Shown in pieces: positions 14,455-20,502 of a stretch of 20,502 nt of DNA. This DNA comes from Mollicutes bacterium (GTDB lineage Bacteria; Bacillota_I; Bacilli_A; Izemoplasmatales; Izemoplasmataceae). The DNA is taken from contig PWKX01000187.1 in assembly GCA_003559585.1 (NCBI GenBank), positions 1 through 20,502 on the forward strand. Direction: 5' to 3'. The stretch's first letter is position 1; every line of letters begins with the position of its first letter. The position numbers were made by a program, and so were the translations under genes. The notes under the pieces are model-generated. The model was not told the DNA's origin. It did no database searches and saw only the letters and a program-made list of their open reading frames with translations.

Positions 14455-15118
14455 CTATTTCAACATATAACCGACACCTCTAACAGTCTCAATCGTATGT
14501 GCTGATGTGTCTAATTTTATCCTTAATTTTGAGACATGAACATCGACCACTCTTGAATCACCATGATACTGATAGCCCCAAATAAAAGACAGCAACTGAT
14601 CACGCGACAACACTTGGTTTTTATGTTTCATAAAATGTGCCAACAACTCAAACTCTTTAAACGTAAATTTCAAAGTCTTTTGATTAACGTAAACCGTATA
14701 TGTTTTATAATCAATGGTAATATCACCATACGTTAAATTTTCTTGCGTCATATGGGTTTTTTCTCGTTTTAAAATGGCTTTATTTTAGCACTTAACTCTC
14801 TTGGAGAAAACGGTTTAACCACATAATCATCAGCACCCACCTCAAAACCTCTGATTTTGTCAAATTCATCATCCAGTGCACTTAACATAAGTATATAGCT
14901 GCGAATGCCTTGTTCTTTTAGTTTTTTGCAATTTCACTACCATCCATGCCCGGTAACATCACATCTAATATGATAATGTCAAAATCACTTGACAGTGCTT
15001 TATGATACCCAACTTTTCCATCTGAAGCTAATGCCACATCATAGCCGAGTTGTCTTAAATCATAACTAATCATCGTGCGAATATTTTGCTCATCTTCAAT
15101 CACTAATATTTTAGACAT
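14455..15118 (-). pseudogene. OmpR/PhoB-family response regulator broken by two frameshifts
   Basis: The receiver domain begins at ATG 15118 (MSKILVIEDE) with acidic pocket Glu8/Asp9 and phospho-acceptor Asp52 in IIILDVMLPGMDG. The frame stops at TAA 14918-14920 right after an A6 run (slip site 14921-14927). The next reading frame continues the receiver ([20 protein letters not shown], then [18 protein letters not shown]) until 14780. There another single missing A, in the run at 14779-14781, shifts the frame again, and the stretch from 14751 to the stop at 14455 encodes an intact winged-helix DNA-binding domain (VVDVHVSKLRIKLD, ETVRGVGYMLK). Restoring one A at each place gives 221 residues, a normal length. 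No histidine kinase gene is nearby. A sequencing error in A runs is as likely as a true mutation. Confidence 0.8.
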
Positions 15119-15133
15119 AAACACCATCCTTTC

Positions 15134-15147
15134 ATACAAATTGTATC
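15134..15147 (-). promoter_or_regulatory. Extended -10 element and small dyad upstream of the response regulator
   Basis: The minus strand has TGATACAAT, an extended -10-like box with TACAAT at plus 15140-15145. A 6-1-6 inverted repeat ATACAA-A-TTGTAT (15134-15146) overlaps it and could be a regulator site. No clear -35 is present. Confidence 0.35.
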
Positions 15148-15260
15148 ATAAGCGTCAACCTTCTTGATGCTTCTTTACGTTTTTATGAAATGTTTTACAT
15201 AATCTTTACAAAACGAATCTTCATAAAACCCAACGTTGCAAGCTACCTGCTTATTTTGTA

Positions 15261-15285
15261 TCAAATGCAAATGGTTTGCATTTGA
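15261..15285. promoter_or_regulatory. Perfect palindromic operator, candidate Zur box
   Basis: TCAAATGCAAA (15261-15271) and TTTGCATTTGA (15275-15285) are exact inverted repeats around a 3-base centre. The right half contains the -35 box of the zinc-uptake operon, so a bound repressor would block RNA polymerase. The Fur-family regulator encoded as the operon's last gene is the natural candidate. The sequence differs from the Bacillus Zur and Fur consensus sites as I know them. Confidence 0.75.
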
Positions 15286-15304
15286 GTGAAAAATTATGTA
15301 CAAT
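15276..15304 (+). promoter_or_regulatory. Promoter of the zinc-uptake operon
   Basis: TTGCAT (15276-15281) and TACAAT (15299-15304) are separated by 17 bases, with the -35 inside the palindrome's right arm. The GAGGAGG at 15322-15328 then precedes the first gene. Confidence 0.7.
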
Positions 15305-15335
15305 AATTTCGATATGAATTTGAGGAGGCACCATT

Positions 15336-16664
15336 ATGAAAAAAACCAGCATACTTATTATAATCGTTGTTCTAAGCATAACCTTAGCTGCCTGCGGAAC
15401 AAGCACCGAGCGCGAAAAACCAATGATTATGACATCGTTGTTTCCGCAATATGACATCGCAACTCAAATCGGTGGCGATGCGATAGATGTAGAATTTCTT
15501 TTACCGGCTGGTGTTGATGCTCATAACTTTGAGCCCACCCCCCGTAAAGTCTTAGAGATTTTAGATGCTGATTTACTCATCTATACCGGTGACCAAATGG
15601 AGCCTTGGGTCCGTGGCATGGTTGAATCATCCAATCATCAGGATGTTCAACTACTTGATTTATCAAAATATGTTGAGATGATCGCCTTAGAGGGTACCCT
15701 TGATCATGAAACCAACTTAGCTACCCAAACCCCTCTTTCGCTTTCTACTGCCTCAAATTATGACAACATCGATGCCTTTGAACTCATCAATAAACAAAAC
15801 GATCAACGGGTGGCCTATGTCCACGGTGAACACTGGCATGGTATCCTACCCGGTCTTGCCATTGGTGAGGCGATTACATTAGGAGCTTCCATCGAAAGTG
15901 ACGAAACTGAAATTGATTTAACAAACGATTATCAACTTGAGGCCTCCTTTGTTCATCAAGAACACACCAACACCATTCAAATTGATAACTTCGGTGATCA
16001 TGTGGTCTTACATGGTTTAAAAAACGGTTTAGCTTTACTTCGTTTTGATTTGATGTATCAAGGCACATCTGTTTATCAAACCCCATCTATTCAGATCATC
16101 ATCAGCGATGACGATCACGATCACGGTGTTTATGACCCTCATATATGGAATGATCCAATCAACATGATTCAGATGGTTGATGCAATCACTGAGGCCTTAA
16201 TTGATTTAATACCAAATCAAGCAGACACTTTTAATCAACGTGCTGAGGCTTACAAAGCATCCTTAGAAGCGGTTCATCAAGCTTATCAAAACATGCGCCA
16301 AAACATCGAAACAAACGTCATGATGCACGGAGGACACAATGCTTTTGGTTACTTAATTAACCGTTATGACATAGAATACATCAACCCTTATCGAGGTTTT
16401 TCTCCTGATGCTGAACCAACCCCACAAGCGCTTGCTGATATGATTGATAGAATGAACACCTACAACATTGAACATCTTTTTAGTGAAGTTCTTATTGATC
16501 CTAAAGTCGCAGATGCCATTGCGAGTGACACCGACGCCACCATCTTGTATTTATATTCAGGTGAAAATCTACCAAAAGATAGGTTAGATGAAGGCTATCG
16601 TATGATTGATGTCTTTTATCATAACTTAGAACAATTAAAGATTGGACTTCGATACCATGAGTAA
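15336..16664 (+). CDS. znuA: Zinc (or manganese) ABC transporter substrate-binding lipoprotein with inserted domain
   Basis: The lipoprotein (lipobox LAAC, Cys20) captures the metal outside the cell and hands it to the permease. The cluster A-I fold shows His63 in DAHNFEPTPRK, His269 in DPHIWNDP, His334 in HGGHNAFGYL, and the late acidic FSPDAEPTP and FSEVLIDPK segments. At 442 residues it is about 130-140 longer than usual. The excess lies between the first lobe and DPHIW, at about residues 115-258, where zinc-binding relatives carry a short His-rich loop. This insert has VHGEHWHG at 162-169, a beta-rich Ig-like stretch with NFGDHVVLHG, and the His/Asp-rich DDDHDHG at its end. Several His clusters support zinc as the metal. 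Confidence 0.9.
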   Translation: MKKTSILIIIVVLSITLAACGTSTEREKPMIMTSLFPQYDIATQIGGDAIDVEFLLPAGVDAHNFEPTPRKVLEILDADLLIYTGDQMEPWVRGMVESSNHQDVQLLDLSKYVEMIALEGTLDHETNLATQTPLSLSTASNYDNIDAFELINKQNDQRVAYVHGEHWHGILPGLAIGEAITLGASIESDETEIDLTNDYQLEASFVHQEHTNTIQIDNFGDHVVLHGLKNGLALLRFDLMYQGTSVYQTPSIQIIISDDDHDHGVYDPHIWNDPINMIQMVDAITEALIDLIPNQADTFNQRAEAYKASLEAVHQAYQNMRQNIETNVMMHGGHNAFGYLINRYDIEYINPYRGFSPDAEPTPQALADMIDRMNTYNIEHLFSEVLIDPKVADAIASDTDATILYLYSGENLPKDRLDEGYRMIDVFYHNLEQLKIGLRYHE

Positions 16665-17394
16665 TCCTACGTTAGTCAACGTTGAGGACATCAGTGTTAA
16701 ATATGGTCAACATTTAGCCTTATCTCATATTCATTTTGATATTAACCAAGGCGATTTCATCGCTTTGATTGGTGTCAACGGATCAGGTAAATCCACATTA
16801 GCCAAAAGTTTATTGGGTCTTAAACGCATTGCTAGCGGTCGTATCACATGGGTAAACGGTCAAAATGTTGGATACTTACCACAACACACCGGTTTAGATA
16901 ATAGACATTTTCCTGCGACTGTTTTTGAAGTGGTCGCTACTGGATTATTAAAAGAAAAAGGCCGTACTCCTTGGTTTACTAAAGACGACCGAAAACGTGT
17001 TAAAAAAATGTTAAAACTGTTTGGCATGCAAGACATGTCAAACACAAGAATAGGGAATTTAAGTGGGGGACAACAACAACGTGTTTTACTTGCTAGAAGC
17101 ATGGTTATGAACCCTGATTTACTCATTTTAGATGAACCGACTAGTGCTTTAGATCAAAACGCTCGTGAAAAATTTTTAAAGGTGCTAAAGAAATTAAACG
17201 CCGAACAAAACCTCACCATCATGTTAATCACACACGATGTTGCCAGCATTGAAGATTACGCTAACCGTGTGCTATACTTAGACAAGCACTTGTTATTTGA
17301 TGGGTCTTTCAAAAAATTCTGTGAAACCCAACCATTTAGCCCCTTCATCCATACACATAAACCGCGTTATGTTAAAGAAGGTGAAAACAAATGA
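16657..17394 (+). CDS. znuC: Zinc ABC transporter ATP-binding protein
   Basis: The 245-residue ATPase drives metal uptake. Walker A GVNGSGKS is at 39-46, the Q-loop is in GYLPQHTG, the signature is LSGGQQQRVLLAR, Walker B is LLILDEPTSALD, and the switch His is in ITHDV. These are the standard features of metal-uptake ATPases of the ZnuC/AdcC/MntB group. ATG 16657 overlaps the end of the binding-protein gene by eight bases. The TTG at 16642 that would extend it has no ribosome binding site. The gene's stop overlaps the permease start in an ATGA arrangement. Confidence 0.9.
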   Translation: MSNPTLVNVEDISVKYGQHLALSHIHFDINQGDFIALIGVNGSGKSTLAKSLLGLKRIASGRITWVNGQNVGYLPQHTGLDNRHFPATVFEVVATGLLKEKGRTPWFTKDDRKRVKKMLKLFGMQDMSNTRIGNLSGGQQQRVLLARSMVMNPDLLILDEPTSALDQNAREKFLKVLKKLNAEQNLTIMLITHDVASIEDYANRVLYLDKHLLFDGSFKKFCETQPFSPFIHTHKPRYVKEGENK

Positions 17395-18221
17395 GCACAA
17401 TAGAGTTACTACTTAGAGCCTTCGAATACGGATTTATGTGGCGAGCACTCATTGTTGGGATTGCCGTTGCTATTAGTAGCGCCACCATTGGTTCGTTTTT
17501 AGTCTTAAAAAAATACGCGATGATTGGACACGGCCTATCCCATGTTGCCTTTGCAGCTGTGGCCATCGCCATCGTTTTAAATCAAGCACCCCTATTTTTT
17601 AGCTTACCGATTGTCACCTTAGCCAGTATCGTCGTTTTGAGAATCAATCAAAATGCCAGAATTCATGGCGATGCAGCCATCGGTTTAATGGCCGCAACCG
17701 CCATGGCGTTAGGGACAACGTTGGTTAGTACTAGTGGTGGTTTTAACATTGATTTATACAGTTATTTATTTGGTTCAATCTTAACCATTAGAAGCATCGA
17801 TGTTGTTTTTGCGACCGTCTTTTCAGTGGTAGTGATTGGCTTTGTCTTACTTAATTTTAATACCTTATTTTCTTTAACCTTTGATGAATCATTCGCAAAA
17901 ATTAGTGGTGTGAATGCCAACCGCATGAATACTTGGTTAGCCGTTTTCACAGGCATCACCGTCGTCATCGGCATTAGAGCCATCGGCACCTTACTCATCA
18001 GTGCGCTTATTATTTTCCCTGCCATCATCGCATTACAATTCAACCGGGGTTTTAAAGGCACGCTCATCTTAGCTGTTATTGTCTCGATTTTTACAGTTAT
18101 CGGTGGTTTATTGTTATCTTTCATCTTAGATTATCCCTCAGGCTCAAGCATTGTCTTACTTAACAGCGCGATCTTTTTTATCATTTACTTAATGCGTACA
18201 GCATTAAAACTCCAAACATAA
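17391..18221 (+). CDS. znuB: Zinc ABC transporter permease
   Basis: The 276-residue membrane protein forms the channel. It has about eight transmembrane segments typical of the ZnuB/AdcB family, with the conserved LKKYAMIGHGLSHVAFAAVA region near residue 38 and IGTLLISALIIFPAIIA near residue 205. FDESFAKISGVNANRMN (about 164-180) corresponds to the cytoplasmic loop that docks to the ATPase. It overlaps the ATPase gene by four bases and is followed after nine bases by the regulator gene. Confidence 0.93.
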   Translation: MSTIELLLRAFEYGFMWRALIVGIAVAISSATIGSFLVLKKYAMIGHGLSHVAFAAVAIAIVLNQAPLFFSLPIVTLASIVVLRINQNARIHGDAAIGLMAATAMALGTTLVSTSGGFNIDLYSYLFGSILTIRSIDVVFATVFSVVVIGFVLLNFNTLFSLTFDESFAKISGVNANRMNTWLAVFTGITVVIGIRAIGTLLISALIIFPAIIALQFNRGFKGTLILAVIVSIFTVIGGLLLSFILDYPSGSSIVLLNSAIFFIIYLMRTALKLQT

Positions 18222-18230
18222 GGTGATCCT

Positions 18231-18647
18231 ATGAAAACGTATAAACGTTGGTTACAAAATGCAAATTTAAAAGTTACCCCTGCAAGATTAAACATTTTAT
18301 ACACCCTCGACCACGCAAATGGCTTTTTAACCGCGGAAGATATCTACAACGAGTTAAAACCCACAATTGAACATTTATCGTTATCCACCATCTACCGTTC
18401 ACTAGAGCAACTAGAAAAGGTTCACTTAATTGAATCTGTGTCTTTAGAAAACAAAAAGGAAGCACAATACGAACTAGCCCACAGCAAACACGCCCATCAC
18501 TTAATTTGCCTCACATGTGGTAAAGTGATTCACATTCACGACTGCCCTATACATGATTTTGCCAAAGCTGTCTCAAGCCAACATCATTTTAAAGTCACCT
18601 CACATACTTTAGATTTATACGGCTACTGTGAAGCCTGTCAAACATAA
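18231..18647 (+). CDS. zur: Fur-family metalloregulator, probably Zur
   Basis: The 138-residue protein has an N-terminal winged helix (LKVTPARLNILYTL, then LSLSTIYRSLEQLEKVHLIESV) and a C-terminal dimerisation domain. Two CxxC pairs, CLTC (93-96) and CEAC (133-136), form the structural zinc site. A His-rich segment (HSKHAHHLI, then HIHDCPIHD) provides regulatory-site ligands. Family members bind palindromes when metal-loaded. As the last gene of the zinc-uptake operon it is most likely Zur, repressing its own operon through the palindrome at 15261-15285; Fur, PerR and Mur cannot be excluded by sequence alone. AGGTGAT lies just upstream of the start. Confidence 0.85.
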   Translation: MKTYKRWLQNANLKVTPARLNILYTLDHANGFLTAEDIYNELKPTIEHLSLSTIYRSLEQLEKVHLIESVSLENKKEAQYELAHSKHAHHLICLTCGKVIHIHDCPIHDFAKAVSSQHHFKVTSHTLDLYGYCEACQT

Positions 18648-18689
18648 AAAATCCGTAAAGCTTAATCATTATAAGCTTTACGGATTTTT
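18647..18689. terminator. Bidirectional intrinsic terminator
   Basis: The arms AAAAATCCGTAAAGCTT (18647-18663) and AAGCTTTACGGATTTTT (18673-18689) form a long perfect stem with A and T runs. It ends the zinc operon and overlaps the 3' end of the convergent membrane-protein gene. Confidence 0.92.
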
Positions 18690-19363
18690 CTTTGTGTCCA
18701 TATTTTAAATAAGTATAAACCAAGCAACAACACACCATACATCACCAACAACAACCAATACAACAGTGCACCACTTTCAACTGTGATCACGGTTGATGCA
18801 ATCAGCATGAGTAAACAAATCATCGTTGTGAACACAGTAAACAACATAAAACTCGGCACCCAAACGCGTCCTTTAATGGCTTCTACGATATTACTTGGTT
18901 TCATATGATCAAAGCGCATAGATTTAAACCAAGCTAAGACGTCTTTATACATCACAAGGACCACAACCACAACTAGGATAAACAAGCGCGTTAATAAATG
19001 CAAATAAGCAAACGACCCTGTTTTTGGTGTGTCTAATCCTGTTAACATCATGATAGAATTAATCACAGTGATCACGGTAAATCCAATGGCAATGTTAATC
19101 AAAACCCCACTATTTTTATACCAAGATTTTATACGGCTTAATGGTGTTAATAAAGATACATGTTGATACCTTGATAAAAAACGACCAACAAGCATCACCA
19201 GTAACACAATCAGATACACCACCATGACGCTTATCAAAATATCTTGATATGCATCTGGGTGCAAGGTGACAAACTGTCCCATCACAAATGTCATCAACAG
19301 GGTAAATAAAGCTAATACGAACACGATCAAACCATGTTTTAATAAAAATTTAACGACTTTCAC
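18662..19363 (-). CDS. Six-helix membrane protein of unknown function
   Basis: The 233-residue protein has about six hydrophobic helices (roughly residues 7-32, 40-61, 85-108, 120-142, 170-192 and 199-222). The loops are short and Lys/Arg-rich and lie mostly on one side. I do not recognise a family motif. The start codon is GTG 19363, fixed by GAGGTG (plus-strand complement at 19369-19374) five bases upstream; no ATG lies in a better place. It is a single-gene unit with its own promoter, divergent from the DUF3137-like gene. A transport or regulatory role cannot be inferred. Confidence 0.8.
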   Translation of the reverse strand: MKVVKFLLKHGLIVFVLALFTLLMTFVMGQFVTLHPDAYQDILISVMVVYLIVLLVMLVGRFLSRYQHVSLLTPLSRIKSWYKNSGVLINIAIGFTVITVINSIMMLTGLDTPKTGSFAYLHLLTRLFILVVVVVLVMYKDVLAWFKSMRFDHMKPSNIVEAIKGRVWVPSFMLFTVFTTMICLLMLIASTVITVESGALLYWLLLVMYGVLLLGLYLFKIWTQRKIRKAYND

Positions 19364-19390
19364 ATCATCACCTCACATCTTTTCAAACGT

Positions 19391-19419
19391 ATCATGACAA
19401 AATTTATCATCGATGTCAA
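19391..19419 (-). promoter_or_regulatory. Candidate promoter of the six-helix membrane protein
   Basis: The minus strand has TTGACA (plus 19414-19419) and CATGAT (plus 19391-19396) with a 17-base spacer. Confidence 0.55.
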
Positions 19420-19457
19420 GAACTTTTCAATGATAGGATGGTTTTTCGTCAGTTTCA

Positions 19458-19466
19458 TGATATGAT
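19458..19466 (+). promoter_or_regulatory. Candidate extended -10 promoter of the DUF3137-like gene
   Basis: TGATATGAT (19458-19466) is a TGn-extended -10 box 19 bases before the AGGAGG at 19485-19490. No -35 is convincing. Confidence 0.45.
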
Positions 19467-19496
19467 AATAGCTGAAAACAGTTTAGGAGGTCACCT

Positions 19497-20351
19497 ATGT
19501 TATCGCATTACAAAAGCGAATCATGGCAATCAGCACTAACAACATATCATCAAAATGCATTTAAGCCCTACAAGTACATCAGCATTGCTTTGGCGCTTAT
19601 TGCCATCATCTTATTATTAGAAAGTTTCCAAATCTTTCAACTCATTGATGCAACACACATTTGGATATTACATATCATATCAGGTTTGTTGATGTTCGGT
19701 GCTATCTTAACATGGCTCATTGCTTATTTCACCATTAGATACCGCGGCTTTCATCAAGTCATCGTCCCTGACATGTTGCAAGCCATCAGCCAAAAATCAC
19801 AAAACAGCGCAGATATTAAGATCTTTCCTAAAACAGATAAAACCATACATAAAGACACCGGTTTATTCTCTAGATCAGCTTCAACTCACCACACGTTTAA
19901 AGTAACATTAACCGATGATTCTTTAGAAAGTAGAACGATATATTATACAAAATATGTCGTGAGCACTGGTAATTCAGCACATGAACTTTTTAAAGGTTTT
20001 ATCTATCAACTACCAAACACCTCAAACACCCATTATCAAATCAGAAGCAAACAAAAACCCCGCTTGAAAGGCACACGTTTTCAAGAGATTGATTCATTAG
20101 AAAACCTAACGTTGTTTGTTGAACAAGAACACAAAACAACCCCAAACATGCATAAACATCTTCGTGATTTTGAGCATTTTTATCTTCACCTTAATCCCAA
20201 GCATTTGTATGTATCTGTTAGTCACTTAGGCACCTTTATCGCGGTTGAACCTAAACATAAAGCTCTATCAACTACCCGTGTCACACATGAGAACTTACAA
20301 GCTGTTTATAAACATGTAAGTGATTATATCCAACTGTCTTTTCCATTATAA
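19497..20351 (+). CDS. DUF3137-like membrane protein
   Basis: The 284-residue product has a cytoplasmic N-terminus of about 25 residues and two transmembrane helices (about 27-49 and 55-77). A long soluble domain follows. The soluble part contains FHQVIVPDMLQAI, then KDTGLFSRSASTHHTFKVTL, ELFKGFIYQLP and a C-terminal SVSHLGTFIAVEP. This arrangement resembles DUF3137, a family of uncharacterised proteins, but my match is from memory of the pattern only. AGGAGG lies six bases before the ATG. It is a single-gene unit ended by a strong terminator. Confidence 0.6.
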   Translation: MLSHYKSESWQSALTTYHQNAFKPYKYISIALALIAIILLLESFQIFQLIDATHIWILHIISGLLMFGAILTWLIAYFTIRYRGFHQVIVPDMLQAISQKSQNSADIKIFPKTDKTIHKDTGLFSRSASTHHTFKVTLTDDSLESRTIYYTKYVVSTGNSAHELFKGFIYQLPNTSNTHYQIRSKQKPRLKGTRFQEIDSLENLTLFVEQEHKTTPNMHKHLRDFEHFYLHLNPKHLYVSVSHLGTFIAVEPKHKALSTTRVTHENLQAVYKHVSDYIQLSFPL

Positions 20352-20366
20352 TCATACGTTTTTCAC

Positions 20367-20406
20367 AAAAAAGGCCCCATGCTAAAATTTAGCATGTGGC
20401 CTTTTT
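20367..20406. terminator. Bidirectional intrinsic terminator
   Basis: A long hairpin, GGCC and CATGCTAAA pairing with TTTAGCATG and GGCC (one C/T mismatch between), is flanked by six A and five T. It lies between the DUF3137-like gene (plus) and a convergent gene at the window end. Confidence 0.9.
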
Positions 20407-20418
20407 AAACTGCTGAAA

Positions 20419-20502
20419 TCATTGTGTTTTTGGTTTAAGTTCATCGGCTGTGGTTGTTGGGCTCTTATATTTATCCGGAAAGAACTTCTCGTTTAAGTCA
20501 TC
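20419..20502 (-). CDS. C-terminal 27 residues of an unidentified gene
   Basis: The minus strand is open from the window edge to a TGA at 20419-20421. The visible end reads DDLNEKFFPDKYKSPTTT followed by ADELKPKTQ, a polar tail. It sits in front of the bidirectional terminator, as a real gene end would. Too little is visible for identification. Confidence 0.55.
   Translation of the reverse strand, partial: DDLNEKFFPDKYKSPTTTADELKPKTQ

Noticed and set aside
14455..15118. Confirmed programmed frameshifting of the response regulator
   Set aside because: Only the first of the two breaks has a canonical slippery heptamer; since both need the same one-base correction in A runs, mutation or sequencing error is simpler.
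17762..18124. 120-residue minus-strand open frame inside the permease gene
   Set aside because: It is the complement of a conserved membrane protein; its Lys/Thr/Met-rich composition is an artefact of the opposite strand.
804..20351. Mycoplasma-type genetic code (TGA as Trp)
   Set aside because: Conserved Trp residues in the window's genes use TGG, and TGA ends several genes at sensible positions.
1..20502. Insertion sequences, prophage genes or integration sites
   Set aside because: No transposase, integrase or flanking inverted/direct repeats were seen; the intergenic inverted repeats are terminators or operators.

Overview
The window is AT-rich DNA with closely packed genes. It has strong AGGAGG-type ribosome binding sites, lipoprotein signals and many intrinsic terminators, which points to a low-GC Gram-positive lineage (Bacillota or a Mollicutes-related group). 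Tryptophan is read from TGG and TGA is used as a stop (for example at the ends of the DAHP synthase and the 4074-4784 lipoprotein), so the code is the standard bacterial one. That excludes Mycoplasma-type decoding but fits Acholeplasma/Izemoplasma-like or ordinary Bacillota. I cannot name the species. I saw no mobile elements, CRISPR arrays, tRNA or rRNA genes.

Positions 1-3830 (minus strand) hold an aromatic amino acid operon, transcribed in the order DAHP synthase (aroF), prephenate dehydrogenase (tyrA), 3-dehydroquinate synthase (aroB), EPSP synthase (aroA, running off the window). All the genes overlap by 4 to 14 bases. Upstream lies what looks like a ribosome-mediated attenuator: an 18-codon leader peptide with three consecutive Tyr codons, then a strong terminator hairpin just before aroF.

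Positions 4020-6322 (plus strand) are a two-gene unit, an acidic lipoprotein and a secreted phosphodiester glycosidase (NAGPA-like) protein. Positions 6354-7757 (minus strand) carry a small GlsB/YeaQ-type membrane protein, a DUF2161-like PD-(D/E)XK protein and a GNAT acetyltransferase. Positions 7848-10112 (plus strand) are a NatA/NatB-type ABC exporter pair. Positions 10117-11394 (plus strand) hold a baeRF-like (bacterial eRF1/Pelota-related) protein with its own promoter and terminator.

Positions 11410-14242 (minus strand) are the most distinctive part. They encode a SipW-type signal peptidase, a secreted protein with three carbohydrate-binding (CBM5/12-like) repeats, a small TasA/camelysin-like exported protein, and a related membrane-anchored paralogue. 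The TasA-like operon is preceded by a consensus promoter and two tandem riboswitch-like elements, each fused to an intrinsic terminator. A third copy of the same element precedes the paralogue, where it could act on the ribosome binding site. The three elements resemble the c-di-GMP-I (GEMM-I) aptamer (GNRA-capped P2 and the GGGACG...GGGUCU core) but deviate from its consensus in the core. The suggested logic is second-messenger control of extracellular matrix protein production and processing. Next to it are a 19-codon lipoprotein-like micro-ORF and an OmpR-type response regulator broken by two single-base frameshifts.

Positions 15261-18689 (plus strand) are a complete zinc-uptake operon (binding lipoprotein, ATPase, permease, Fur-family regulator). 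A perfect 11-3-11 palindrome overlaps the promoter's -35 box and is a good candidate operator for the regulator encoded at the operon's end. The window closes with a six-helix membrane protein (minus), a DUF3137-like membrane protein (plus) and the last 27 codons of an unidentified minus-strand gene.
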